DNA of 44,460 bases from Bacteroidota bacterium (lineage in GTDB: Bacteria > Bacteroidota > Bacteroidia > Bacteroidales > Rikenellaceae). The position numbers were made by a program, and so were the translations under genes. Positions 6,908 through 15,057 of this stretch are shown here, in pieces (position 1 is the first letter of the stretch; each line of letters begins with the position of its first letter). Where the stretch lies: positions 1 to 44,460 of the forward strand of contig JADFUS010000005.1 of assembly GCA_015222165.1 (NCBI GenBank), in the 5' to 3' direction. The notes below the pieces were generated by a model. The model did not search any database. It had not been told where the DNA came from and saw nothing but the letters and a program-made list of their open reading frames with translations.

Positions 6908-7963
6908 TTGAAAATTAGTCAATTAATAAAGGACAGATTTAAAGTTTTAAGCATCGTTGGCATGATGTTATCAATCTTTTGTATCTTATTTGTGCTTGTT
7001 TCAGGAATATTTTACTTGGGATACGCTTATATAGATAAAGTAAATCCATCGACAATATATATTCCTACTGGTTCGAGTTGTTCGGAACAAGTAGATATTT
7101 TATATAAAAGTGGTGCGATTTCTGATACAACAGAATATATAAATTATCTTAAAAGAGCTAATGTCGAAAAAGCTAAGGCAGGAAAATACGTTATTAAAAG
7201 TAGAATCCCCTATAAAAAGTTTATAAATATCATTTCAATAGGTCGCCAAAAGCCTGTTCGTATGATATTTACAGCTTCACGAACACCAGAAATGTTAGCA
7301 AAAAAAATATCTAGAAACATAGAGTGTGATTCGGCAACAATTTATGATGCTATTACTAGTGATAGCGTTGCAAATTATTATGGTTTTGAAAAGAAAACTT
7401 TTATGACTATGTTTGTCCCTAATACTTATGAGGTTTATTGGAATGTTTCTCAAAAAACATTATTCGATAGATTAAAAAAAGAGTATGATGTTTTTTGGAG
7501 TAAAGATGATAGAGAAGCAAAACGTCAATCATTGGGAATGACACGTGAACAAGTTGTTACTTTGGCTTCTATAGTATACGAGGAGAGTAAGGTCTATCAA
7601 GATATGCGTAAAATAGCGGGAGTTTATATGAATAGATTAGATATGCATATGCCTTTGCAAGCTTGTCCTACAGCAAAATATGCTGCTGGAGATTGGACTT
7701 TAACAAGGGTGCTTAAAAAGCATACAGAAATAGACTCTCCTTATAATACATATAAAATTGCTGGATTACCTCCAGGCCCAATAGTTTATCCTTCATCGGT
7801 TGCTGTTGATGCTGTTTTGAATTATATTAAATCTAAAGATATATATTTCTGTGCTGCCCCAGAATTTAACGGTACACACAGATTTGCTCCAACTTATGCA
7901 AAGCATAAAAGAAATGCAAGAGCCTATTATATTGCGTATAAAAAAAGAAAAGCTAATAATTAA
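6908..7963 (+). CDS. mltG: Endolytic murein transglycosylase MltG (YceG-like)
   Basis: This inner-membrane enzyme cuts nascent peptidoglycan strands and is thought to set their length. A single N-terminal membrane segment (SIVGMMLSIFCILFVLVSGIF) is followed by a periplasmic YceG domain. Family motifs are FVPNTYEVYW, VTLASIVYEES (catalytic Glu about residue 226, aligned with E218 of E. coli MltG; the first Glu of the usual EKET is Tyr here), MPLQACPTAKYAAGDW, and SPYNTYKIAGLPPGPI. The frame is open from an upstream TTG at 6872, but that lies inside the -7 box. TTG 6908 is preferred because it keeps basic residues before the membrane segment; ATG 6962 is the alternative. The glycosyltransferase gene follows 4 bp after the stop. 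Confidence 0.9.
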   Translation: MKISQLIKDRFKVLSIVGMMLSIFCILFVLVSGIFYLGYAYIDKVNPSTIYIPTGSSCSEQVDILYKSGAISDTTEYINYLKRANVEKAKAGKYVIKSRIPYKKFINIISIGRQKPVRMIFTASRTPEMLAKKISRNIECDSATIYDAITSDSVANYYGFEKKTFMTMFVPNTYEVYWNVSQKTLFDRLKKEYDVFWSKDDREAKRQSLGMTREQVVTLASIVYEESKVYQDMRKIAGVYMNRLDMHMPLQACPTAKYAAGDWTLTRVLKKHTEIDSPYNTYKIAGLPPGPIVYPSSVAVDAVLNYIKSKDIYFCAAPEFNGTHRFAPTYAKHKRNARAYYIAYKKRKANN

Positions 7964-7967
7964 AGAG

Positions 7968-8963
7968 ATGTTTTATTCTATAGTAATTCCTGTATATAAT
8001 CGTAAAGATGAGCTTATAGCTATCTGTGATAGTCTATCTAAACAAACATTAAAGAGTTTTGAGATAATTGTTGTTGATGATGGTTCTATAGATAGTGCCG
8101 AGCCAGTATGCCTCGATTTTAAAGATAAATTAACAATAAAATATATTTACAAGTATAATAGTGGTCCTGGTCTTTCTCGTAATGTGGGAGCAGATCAAGC
8201 TAAGGGTGACTATATAATATTTCTAGATTCAGATTGTATCGTACCATCTCAATATCTTGAATCTTTAGATAAATTTCTTTTAGAGCATAAAAATATTGAT
8301 GCTTTTGGAGGTCCTGATGCTTGTGAAGACAGTGCTAATGATAAGCAAAAAGCTATAAACTATGCTATGACATCATTTTTTACGACTGGTGGAATAAGAG
8401 GAGGAGGAAAAAAACGTCTTGATTCTTTTATCCCACGAAGTTTTAATATGGGTGTTTCTAGAAAATTATGGTCTTTGACAAATGGTTTTAGTAGTATGCG
8501 TTTTGGCGAGGATATGGAGTTTAGCTATCGTATTATTGAGAGCGGATTTTCTACAGCCCTTATCCAAGATGCTTATGTATATCATATGCGTAGAACAGAT
8601 GTAAAGGCTTTTTTTAAACAAGTTTTTTTCTCTGGAATGGCACGTATAAATTTATATAAACGTTTTCCGAGAACTTTAAAATTAGTGCATATTCTTCCTG
8701 CTTTTTTTGCACTTTACATATTATTACTTTTCCCTTTGATTTTATTTTTTGGAAAAATTATTATGTTGCCAATATTTGCAGTGGTAATAATCTGGTTCTT
8801 AGATTCATTACGATTATATAGAAGTGTAAATATTTCTTTGATGAGTGTAGAATCTTCATTTATACAAATATTTGCTTATGGATTGGGTTTCCTTTATTGC
8901 TTTTGGCAAAGAATGATATGCCAAAAAGATGAAGATAGTAGCTATAATACTGATTTCTATTAA
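7968..8963 (+). CDS. Membrane-associated glycosyltransferase family 2
   Basis: GT2 enzymes transfer a sugar from a nucleotide-sugar to a growing glycan at the cytoplasmic face of the membrane. The GT-A fold starts immediately (YSIVIPVYNRKDEL), with the nucleotide-binding IIVVDDGSID, the metal-binding DXD as LDSDC, and later FGEDMEFSYRI, the usual ED-type catalytic region. The C-terminal third holds hydrophobic helices (about residues 245-300), anchoring it to the membrane. Length is 331 residues. The frame extends upstream inside mltG, but the ATG at 7968, 4 bp after the mltG stop, gives the canonical N-terminus. Substrate and product are not predictable; the mltG neighbour suggests an envelope polysaccharide. 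Confidence 0.88.
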   Translation: MFYSIVIPVYNRKDELIAICDSLSKQTLKSFEIIVVDDGSIDSAEPVCLDFKDKLTIKYIYKYNSGPGLSRNVGADQAKGDYIIFLDSDCIVPSQYLESLDKFLLEHKNIDAFGGPDACEDSANDKQKAINYAMTSFFTTGGIRGGGKKRLDSFIPRSFNMGVSRKLWSLTNGFSSMRFGEDMEFSYRIIESGFSTALIQDAYVYHMRRTDVKAFFKQVFFSGMARINLYKRFPRTLKLVHILPAFFALYILLLFPLILFFGKIIMLPIFAVVIIWFLDSLRLYRSVNISLMSVESSFIQIFAYGLGFLYCFWQRMICQKDEDSSYNTDFY

Positions 8964-8978
8964 TAAACCAATTATTTT

Positions 8979-9010
8979 TTTGCAAAATATAATAATTCTA
9001 ATTATCTTTG
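8979..9010 (+). promoter_or_regulatory. Promoter of rplY
   Basis: TTTG (8979-8982), 20-nt gap, TATCTTTG (9003-9010). Predicted start near 9016, leaving a leader of about 84 nt before rplY. Confidence 0.8.
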
Positions 9011-9022
9011 CCCTCCAATAAT

Positions 9023-9073
9023 GGTGTGATGGAAGCGGGGTATGTTAAGTCAAAATCCCCTTAGAGTAACACC
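9023..9073 (+). promoter_or_regulatory. Possible structured leader of rplY
   Basis: GGTGT (9023-9027) can pair with ACACC (9069-9073), and inside it GGGG (9037-9040) with CCCC (9057-9060). Such a leader could be the site of autoregulation by L25, but the helices are short and the fold is only a suggestion. Confidence 0.3.
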
Positions 9074-9099
9074 TAATAGAAATACATAAAAAAAATAAA

Positions 9100-9678
9100 A
9101 TGAAAACGATCGATTTTAAAGCTATCAACAGAACTGAAAGTGGTAAAAAAGCTGCTAAAGCTGCAAGAAGAAACAAACTTGTCCCTTGTGTAATTTATGG
9201 TGGTGGCGATAATGTACATTTTTCAGTATCTGAAAAAGAAATTAGAGCTATACTTTATACACCAAATTCATATATCATCAATTTTGATATTGAAGGTAAA
9301 AAAGAAACTGTTGTAATGCGTGAAGTTCAATATCACCCAGTTTTTGATCAAATTCTTCACATCGATTTCTATCGTGTTCAAGAAGGCAAACCAGTTATCG
9401 TAAATGTTCCTATCGAACTTACAGGTGTTTCTGCTGGTGTTAAAGAAGGTGGTAAAATATTCCTTTCTGCTCGTAAAGTTAAAATTTGTGGTCTTGTTGA
9501 AAAACTTCCAGATTCAGTTAAAGTTGACGTTACAGACGTTAAACTTGGTGGTTCTGTTTTTGTAGGACATTTATCTTCAGAAGATTATTCATTTGTTACT
9601 CCAGCTTCAACAGCTATTTGTTCAGTACAAATGACTCGTGCTGCTCGTGGTGATGCTGCTAAAGGCGACGCTGAATAA
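9100..9678 (+). CDS. rplY: 50S ribosomal protein L25 (Ctc/TL5 family, long form)
   Basis: L25 binds 5S rRNA in the central protuberance of the large subunit. The 192 residues match the two-domain Ctc/TL5 form. The N-terminal 5S-binding domain (about 1-92) has RTESGKKAAKAARRNKLVPCVIYGGG and VQYHPVFDQILHIDFYRV. The C-terminal beta domain (about 93-185) starts VIVNVPIELTG. The tail is Ala/Gly-rich (RAARGDAAKGDAE). It has its own promoter and a terminator behind it, but pth follows closely, as in many bacteria where L25 and peptidyl-tRNA hydrolase are paired. Confidence 0.95.
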   Translation: MKTIDFKAINRTESGKKAAKAARRNKLVPCVIYGGGDNVHFSVSEKEIRAILYTPNSYIINFDIEGKKETVVMREVQYHPVFDQILHIDFYRVQEGKPVIVNVPIELTGVSAGVKEGGKIFLSARKVKICGLVEKLPDSVKVDVTDVKLGGSVFVGHLSSEDYSFVTPASTAICSVQMTRAARGDAAKGDAE

Positions 9679-9727
9679 TTTTTATTCCATGATTTAATAT
9701 TGTGGAAATAAAGACTAAAATAATCAT

Positions 9728-9759
9728 ATGAGGGTGTCTTTTAGATACCCTCTTTTTTT
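9728..9759 (+). terminator. Terminator between rplY and pth
   Basis: GAGGGTGTCT (from 9730) pairs with AGATACCCTC (to 9752), one G-T wobble, followed by seven T. pth starts 11 nt later, so its transcription needs read-through or an unseen promoter. Confidence 0.75.
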
Positions 9760-9770
9760 ACTAAAAACTA

Positions 9771-10349
9771 ATGAAGTATCTTATTGTTGGACTTGGTAAT
9801 ATTGGAACTGAATATGCTGAGACACGTCATAATGCAGGATTTAAAGTCGTAGACTATTTGGCACAAGATGCTGGGGTATCTTTCAAAACTGAAAGATATG
9901 GAGATGTTGCAGAAATAAAAGTTAAAGGTCGTACGTTAATATTGTTGAAACCATCAACCTATATGAATTTGAGCGGTAAAGCTGTGAATTATTGGTTGCA
10001 AAAAGAAAAAATAAAAGTTGACCATCTATTTGTCGTTGTAGATGATATAGCAATACCTTTTGGTTCTATAAGAATCCGTAAAAAAGGTAGTGACGGTGGT
10101 CATAATGGTTTGAAGAATATTAATGCTTTAATAGAAACTTCTGAATATTCAAGATTACGTTTTGGAGTAGGTTCAGAATTTAACAAAGGTGGACAGATAG
10201 ATTATGTTTTAGGAGAGTGGTCTAAGGAAGATGAAATTGCCTTACCAAAGATTTTAAAACATTGTTGTGGAGCTATAAAATCATTACCAATGATTGGTGT
10301 TGATAGAGCGATGAATGAGTTTAATGCAACGGCATTACATCTAAAATAA
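9771..10349 (+). CDS. pth: Peptidyl-tRNA hydrolase
   Basis: Pth cleaves the ester of peptidyl-tRNA released from stalled ribosomes, recycling tRNA. The 192 residues fit the family. Motifs: N-terminal YLIVGLGNIGTEYAETRHNAGF with Asn10 and catalytic His20; KPSTYMNLSG; VVVDDIAIPFGSIRIRKKGSDGGHNGLKNI, with the conserved Asp (about residue 92) and the GGHNG signature; and RLRFGVG. It follows the rplY terminator and is joined closely to the Hsp15-like gene (6 bp gap), so pth, that gene, the DUF4924 gene and manA may form one transcript. Confidence 0.97.
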   Translation: MKYLIVGLGNIGTEYAETRHNAGFKVVDYLAQDAGVSFKTERYGDVAEIKVKGRTLILLKPSTYMNLSGKAVNYWLQKEKIKVDHLFVVVDDIAIPFGSIRIRKKGSDGGHNGLKNINALIETSEYSRLRFGVGSEFNKGGQIDYVLGEWSKEDEIALPKILKHCCGAIKSLPMIGVDRAMNEFNATALHLK

Positions 10350-10355
10350 TATATT

Positions 10356-10772
10356 ATGACAGATAGTGTTAGAGTTGATAAATGGTTGTGGGCTATAAGA
10401 CTATATAAAACTCGTACTATAGCGTCAGATGCTTGTAGAAATAATAGGGTTACTATAAACGGTATTGTAGCTAAGCCAAGTAAAGATGTTGTGGTAGGGG
10501 ATACTATAGTTGTAAAGAAGCCACCTATCGTTTTTACGCATAAAGTAAAGGAGCTTGTAAATAATAGACAGCCAGCAAAAATGGTTTCTAAATATATGCA
10601 AGATATAACTCCTACTGCAGAAATTGATAAAATGAAACAAAATATTACTATCTTTATGAGTCGAGACAGAGGAACAGGTCGTCCGACGAAGAAAGAACGT
10701 CGTGATATTGAAGATCTTATGGTCGATTTTGAAGACATTGATAGTTTCGATACACTAAATGATGAAGACTAA
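10356..10772 (+). CDS. hslR: RNA-binding S4 domain protein, Hsp15-like
   Basis: Hsp15 family proteins bind 50S subunits carrying stranded nascent chains; in E. coli Hsp15 helps rescue such subunits. The 138-residue protein begins with the S4 domain VRVDKWLWAIRLYKTRTIASDACRNNRVTINGIVAKPSKDVVVGD (residues 5-49), the classic Hsp15 start. It ends with a basic then acidic tail (GRPTKKERRDIEDLM). Its place directly behind pth supports a shared role in ribosome rescue. An antisense ORF over pth and this gene is a shadow. Confidence 0.88.
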   Translation: MTDSVRVDKWLWAIRLYKTRTIASDACRNNRVTINGIVAKPSKDVVVGDTIVVKKPPIVFTHKVKELVNNRQPAKMVSKYMQDITPTAEIDKMKQNITIFMSRDRGTGRPTKKERRDIEDLMVDFEDIDSFDTLNDED

Positions 10773-10787
10773 ATAATATATTTAAAG

Positions 10788-11357
10788 ATGTTTATTGCAA
10801 AAGGAAAAAGAAAAGAGAATATTGCTGAATATATTCTTTATATGTGGCAACTTGAAGATTTATTTAGGGCATTACAGTTTGATGAAAAACAAATTTATGC
10901 AACACTTGTAGAGCCTCAATCAACACTTACGCCAGAACAAAAGGAGCAAACCTATTTTTGGTATTTAGACCTTATCAATCTTATGAAGAGCGAGGGGAAG
11001 GTTGAAGTTGGTCATGTAGACTATTTTATGCATATTCTAGATGATTTAAATGACTTACACCTTAGATTACTTAAACTTCCTATAGGAGAGCAATATACGT
11101 CTCTTTATAGGACAGAAGTAGAATCTAATATAAATACTATTCGTGAGAAACTTAAGAAGCCTAAAATGAGTGATACGGAAGTTTGTTTTAGAGCATTATA
11201 TTCAGTAATGTTACTTCGTATTCAAGGTAAAGAAGAAGATGCTTCATATATAAAAGACGTTATGGAGATAATATCTCCTCATATAGCACGTTTAGCAAAA
11301 ATGTATCACGATGTTGAGAGAGGCAATGTCGACTTATTTAAATCTAAAGAAGAGTAG
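10788..11357 (+). CDS. DUF4924 family protein
   Basis: The 189-residue protein starts MFIAKGKRKENIAEYILYMWQLEDL, which I recognise as the start of a Bacteroidetes-restricted family of unknown function (DUF4924). It appears all-helical and cytoplasmic, without signal peptide, membrane segment or metal-binding cluster. A 15-bp gap to the S4 gene and 6 bp to manA suggest cotranscription. No function can be assigned. The family name is from memory and moderately certain. Confidence 0.7.
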   Translation: MFIAKGKRKENIAEYILYMWQLEDLFRALQFDEKQIYATLVEPQSTLTPEQKEQTYFWYLDLINLMKSEGKVEVGHVDYFMHILDDLNDLHLRLLKLPIGEQYTSLYRTEVESNINTIREKLKKPKMSDTEVCFRALYSVMLLRIQGKEEDASYIKDVMEIISPHIARLAKMYHDVERGNVDLFKSKEE

Positions 11358-11363
11358 TTTATT

Positions 11364-12329
11364 ATGCTATACCCAATAAAATTTAAACCAATTTTAAAGG
11401 AAAAAATCTGGGGAGGTTCATTCCTTTGCGAAAAAGAGGTTGAAGAATATCGTCTTAGAGATGGTATTGGCGAATCATGGGAAATTTCTGGTTTGGAAGA
11501 AAATTTATCAGTTGTTTCAAATGGAAAACTTATGGGAAACTCTATTCAAGAGCTTCTAGAGGTTTATATGGGAGATATTGTTGGCGATTCTATCTATCAG
11601 AAAAATGGAGTTGTATTTCCGTTTTTGTTAAAGATAATTGATACTACAGATATTCTTTCTGTTCAGGTTCACCCAAATGATATTCTTGCAAAAGAGCGTC
11701 ATGAAGCTTCAGGAAAAAATGAGTTTTCATACATTATGGACTGTTGTGAGGGAGCCTATATGTATATAGGATTGAAAAAAGGTATTACTCAAGAGGTCTA
11801 TTTAGAAGCGGTAAAAAATAATAAGGTAGAAGAGATTCTAAATAAAGTAGAAGTAAAAAAAGGAGATGCTTTTAATGTTCCTGCAGGAGTTGTTCATGCT
11901 ATTGGAGCAGGTATCTTGTTAGTTGAAGTTCAACAGCCTTCGGACTTAACTTACAGAATATTTGATTGGAATAGAAAAGATTCTAAAGATAAATTTAGAG
12001 AACTTCATACTCAATTGGCAGTAGATGCTATTGATTATGGCTATAATTTTGATAAATCAATCAGAGTAGAATCAAAAATAAACGAATATAAAGATATTTT
12101 TTCAAGTGAATATTTTAAAATAGGTCAAATAAACCTTGAAGGTGAATTTGAGCATATTCTTGAACCTAGAGACTCTTTCACTGCTTATATGTGTGTTGAT
12201 GGTGTTGCTTATGTCGAATCTTATGGAGTTATAGAAACTCTAGATTATGGGGAAGTAGTTTTAATTCCTAATGAGATAGATTCAGTAAAAATCTGTGGTA
12301 AAGGAAAAATTTTAGATTTTCATATGTAA
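11364..12329 (+). CDS. manA: Mannose-6-phosphate isomerase, class I (short type)
   Basis: A zinc enzyme interconverting mannose-6-phosphate and fructose-6-phosphate, feeding GDP-mannose and glycan synthesis. The 321 residues correspond to the short Bacillus-type form. The start YPIKFKPILKEKIWGG is typical. The cupin metal site is visible: SVQVHPND (Gln and His ligands, about residues 97-104), Glu in GKNEFSYIM (the usual form is GKTE), and His in VPAGVVHAIGAG, followed by VEVQQPSDLTYRIFDWNR with the substrate-binding Arg. The gene closes the rplY-manA plus-strand run and ends in a perfect bidirectional terminator. Confidence 0.94.
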   Translation: MLYPIKFKPILKEKIWGGSFLCEKEVEEYRLRDGIGESWEISGLEENLSVVSNGKLMGNSIQELLEVYMGDIVGDSIYQKNGVVFPFLLKIIDTTDILSVQVHPNDILAKERHEASGKNEFSYIMDCCEGAYMYIGLKKGITQEVYLEAVKNNKVEEILNKVEVKKGDAFNVPAGVVHAIGAGILLVEVQQPSDLTYRIFDWNRKDSKDKFRELHTQLAVDAIDYGYNFDKSIRVESKINEYKDIFSSEYFKIGQINLEGEFEHILEPRDSFTAYMCVDGVAYVESYGVIETLDYGEVVLIPNEIDSVKICGKGKILDFHM

Positions 12330-12346
12330 TTAGATATGTATAAAAC

Positions 12347-12380
12347 AATAGCCAGAGTAAATATTTACTCTGGCTATTTT
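12347..12380. terminator. Bidirectional terminator between manA and the GYF_2-CD225 gene
   Basis: A perfect 32-nt palindrome (12347-12378, 16-bp arms without a spacer) with T-runs on both sides, between convergent genes. Confidence 0.85.
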
Positions 12381-12384
12381 ATGT

Positions 12385-12927
12385 TTAAAGATTAAAATGA
12401 TAGCTTTCATTTATATAGTCAATTTCCATTAGTTCAGGTGTTACATACATTACAAATAATAGTGCTACTAATATCATAAGTAAAGTGAAGATAGACCATC
12501 TAATCCATATTCGAGCTTTATAAGTATTTTCTATAGCTTCTGCATATTTTTCATGCTTCCATAAAATACTTATTCTAGAAGAGTAAATTATAGCAACAAT
12601 ACCAAAAGGCATAAAACATAATAGAGTAACTAAAATAGATTCAAAAAGCCAACTTTTTGGTTTTAAACAGCTTTTAGATTTTCTTTTTGTAGGATATTCC
12701 AAATCCTTCTTCGTTAGTTTATTATTTTCAATTTTCGAAAATGATTCAGGTGTCATTGTAGATATAAAAGGAGTTAAAGAGGGAATTTCTCTTGCTTCAA
12801 TCCATTCAGGAAGTCCTTCGAACCATATCCAAGTTACAGGATTAACACCATTTAATTTAAAATATTCTTTGTCTACTGGCTCACTTTGTTTGCCATCGGG
12901 GTCGATAAAATAATAGGTTAACTTCAT
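12385..12927 (-). CDS. GYF_2 (DUF4339) and CD225/dispanin domain membrane protein
   Basis: The 180-residue protein has an N-terminal GYF_2-like domain (about residues 4-48: YYFIDPDGKQSEPV, WIWFEGLPEWIEAREI). Behind a linker is a CD225/dispanin-like domain (about 88-165: SWLFESILVTLLCFMPFGIVAIIYSSRISILWKHEKYAEA, then a second hydrophobic helix). In eukaryotes CD225 proteins reshape membranes; in bacteria the role is unknown and GYF_2 may bind a partner peptide. It is the last gene of the purN operon, 49 bp after the CNNM gene. Confidence 0.78.
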   Translation of the reverse strand: MKLTYYFIDPDGKQSEPVDKEYFKLNGVNPVTWIWFEGLPEWIEAREIPSLTPFISTMTPESFSKIENNKLTKKDLEYPTKRKSKSCLKPKSWLFESILVTLLCFMPFGIVAIIYSSRISILWKHEKYAEAIENTYKARIWIRWSIFTLLMILVALLFVMYVTPELMEIDYINESYHFNL

Positions 12928-12976
12928 AATATTAAATTTTTATTTAAGTTTAATGTACAAAAATTGTGCCTTTTTT

Positions 12977-14029
12977 TTATTTGTTATTTTCAATATCCGT
13001 TTGACGAATAGCCCAACGTTCCCTAGCCATTTCTTGCATATCTTTATTATTATCTCTTTCGTCAATAATTTCTCTACCTATCAATGATTCTATAATATCT
13101 TCCATTGTTATAATTCCGTCAACTCCTCCATATTGATCTGTTACAAGTGCTATATGTTCGTTTTTAAGTAGTAATTCCTCCCAAATATTAGATAGTGACA
13201 TATTATTGTATGCAACAATAAAATCACGACGAATCTCTTTTAATGTAGTTTCTCCTTTGCCCTCAATAATATATTCAAAAACTGTAGGTTTTAGTATATA
13301 ACCATTTATTTCGTCAATATTATTTTTGAAAATAGGTATACGAGTAAAAGATTTGAATTTTTTCTCGTGTATAAATTCATTTAAGCTCATATCTTCTTGT
13401 GCAGCAACAAGAACAGTACGTGGAGTCATCGCTTCTTCAATAGTTATCTCTTTAAGATTTATTATATTTTGAATTATGTCGTTCTCTTTTTGTTGTAAAA
13501 TGCCTTCTTGAGTTCCGATATCTGCCAAGGCTGAAATTTCTTCTCTTGAAGTTATAGTGTCTGCTTTACGTTTGAAAATTAACTTTGTCATTTTTTCAGA
13601 CAAAACAACTAATGGATAAGTCAAAATTACCATTCCATTGATAATTTTCGATGATGGTATAGCGAGTTTTTTCCAATATATTGCACCTATTGTTTTAGGT
13701 AGTATCTCAGATAAAATAAGTATAGCAAGAGTTAGAAGTGCCGAAATAAGTCCAAAATATTCATCTCCCCATATTATAACAGCTTGAGCTCCTACGCCCG
13801 AAGCACCTAAAGTATGGGCTATAGTGTTTAATATTAAAATTGCAGATATGGGTCTATCTATATTTGTTTTAAATTTTCTTAGAAATTTTGTGCTACCAGG
13901 TCTCTCTTTTTCAGTTTTTTCTATGAAAGGCATGGTCACAGTAAGTAACACCGATTCCATAATAGAACAGGTGAAAGAGACTGTTAATGCTAAAAGTAAA
14001 TATCCTATTAATACTATATATTCTGACAT
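12977..14029 (-). CDS. CNNM/CorB-like membrane protein with DUF21 and CBS pair
   Basis: A probable divalent-cation transporter or regulator of the CNNM/CorB (hemolysin-like) family, 350 residues. Residues 1-170 form the DUF21 transmembrane domain (LIGYLLLALTVSFTCSIMESVLL, with the serine-containing CSIMES that lines the ion site, then AILILNTIAHTLGASGVGA and ILILSEILPKTIGAIYW). A CBS pair follows (about 190-325: EAMTPRTVLVAA, GYILKPTVFEYI, VTDQYGGVDGIITMEDIIESLIGREI). The C-terminal CorC/HlyC transporter-associated domain is absent and the protein ends soon after the CBS pair. The start is 1 bp past the purN stop, so the two are translationally close. Confidence 0.88.
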   Translation of the reverse strand: MSEYIVLIGYLLLALTVSFTCSIMESVLLTVTMPFIEKTEKERPGSTKFLRKFKTNIDRPISAILILNTIAHTLGASGVGAQAVIIWGDEYFGLISALLTLAILILSEILPKTIGAIYWKKLAIPSSKIINGMVILTYPLVVLSEKMTKLIFKRKADTITSREEISALADIGTQEGILQQKENDIIQNIINLKEITIEEAMTPRTVLVAAQEDMSLNEFIHEKKFKSFTRIPIFKNNIDEINGYILKPTVFEYIIEGKGETTLKEIRRDFIVAYNNMSLSNIWEELLLKNEHIALVTDQYGGVDGIITMEDIIESLIGREIIDERDNNKDMQEMARERWAIRQTDIENNK

Positions 14030-14030
14030 A

Positions 14031-14594
14031 TTATAATGATATTGTTTTTGATATTATTTTCGGAAAATATTCATATTCTAATTCATGTACTTTTTTAGCT
14101 ATAGTGTCAGGTGTATCTTCTCTTGTTAATTTAGTTTCAGCTTGAAAAATGATATCTCCGTTATCAAAAAATTCGTTTACAAAATGTATTGTTATACCGC
14201 TTTTATCTTCTTTATTTTCGTACACAGATTTGTGGACTTTATCTCCATACATTCCTTTACCTCCGTAATTTGGAAGTAGGGCAGGGTGTATATTGATTAT
14301 TTTTTTGTCATAGTAAGATGTTATTTCTTTAGGTACAAGCCACAAAAAACCTGCTAATATTATATAATCAATGCTATTTTCTTTCAATATAGTAAAAATA
14401 TTGCCATCTTTCATATCTTTTTTATCAAAAATTTTGCATGGTGTATTTAGTCTTTTTGCTCGTTCAATAACAAACGCAGAAGGGTTGTTGCACAAAATAA
14501 GTTTGATATTTACTTCATTATTGTCTTTAAAAAAATTAATGATGTTTTCCGCATTGCTTCCAGAGCCTGATGCAAATATAGCTAAGTTTTTCAT
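14031..14594 (-). CDS. purN: Phosphoribosylglycinamide formyltransferase
   Basis: PurN uses 10-formyl-tetrahydrofolate to formylate GAR in purine synthesis. The 187-residue protein has NLAIFASGSGSNAENII (phosphate-binding start), ILAGFLWLVP, and the catalytic group IINIHPALLPNYGGKGMYG (Asn and His), followed by SGITIHFVNEFFDNGDIIFQ with the catalytic Asp. It is the first gene of a minus-strand operon with the CNNM and CD225 genes. Other pur genes are not in the window. A -7 box TAACTTTG (14661-14654, minus) overlaps the acpP promoter. Confidence 0.95.
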   Translation of the reverse strand: MKNLAIFASGSGSNAENIINFFKDNNEVNIKLILCNNPSAFVIERAKRLNTPCKIFDKKDMKDGNIFTILKENSIDYIILAGFLWLVPKEITSYYDKKIINIHPALLPNYGGKGMYGDKVHKSVYENKEDKSGITIHFVNEFFDNGDIIFQAETKLTREDTPDTIAKKVHELEYEYFPKIISKTISL

Positions 14595-14649
14595 TTTCAG
14601 TATGTTAAGTTTAAATTTTCCTTAAGATAGTTAAAATTACCTCAATTCA

Positions 14650-14682
14650 TTTGCAAAGTTAAAAATAATATTTGTATATTTG
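14650..14682 (+). promoter_or_regulatory. acpP promoter, overlapping the purN promoter
   Basis: Plus strand: TTTG (14650-14653), 21-nt gap, TATATTTG (14675-14682), start near 14688. On the minus strand TAACTTTG (14661-14654) is a -7 box for purN, abutting the acpP -33 element, so the two promoters probably exclude each other. Confidence 0.7.
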
Positions 14683-14760
14683 TGCCAAAATATTGTTTTT
14701 TGGAAGAGCGAGAAGCTCCCTAAATAAGCAAATAATTATTAACTTTTAAAATAGAAAATT

Positions 14761-14997
14761 ATGTCAGAGATTTCACAAAAAGTTGTTGACATCATCGTTG
14801 AGAAACTTAGCGTAGATGCTGCTGAAGCAGTTCCAACAGCAAGTTTTACAAATGATTTAGGTGCTGATTCATTAGATACAGTTGAGCTTATAATGGCTCT
14901 AGAAGAAGCTTTTGATCTTCAAATACCTGAAGAAGATGCTGAAAAAATCACAACAGTTGGTGACGCTATCAGTTATATCGAGAGCAAGAAAAACTAA
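14761..14997 (+). CDS. acpP: Acyl carrier protein
   Basis: The 78-residue acidic helical protein carries fatty-acid intermediates on a phosphopantetheine arm. The attachment site is Ser37 in [10 protein letters not shown]. The rest is standard: [38 protein letters not shown]. It heads the long acpP-lolA run, 60 bp before fabF. The leader of about 70 nt contains a small hairpin (GAGC/GCTC near 14706-14717). Confidence 0.97.
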   Translation: MSEISQKVVDIIVEKLSVDAAEAVPTASFTNDLGADSLDTVELIMALEEAFDLQIPEEDAEKITTVGDAISYIESKKN

Positions 14998-15057
14998 TTA
15001 ATATTTACTATCGTTAAAGTTAAACTTATAATTTAAAATATAAAGGAGAATATCATC

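Noticed and set aside
10202-10738. 178-codon ORF antisense to pth and the Hsp15-like gene
   Set aside because: Both plus-strand genes are clear; the antisense translation has no recognisable domain.
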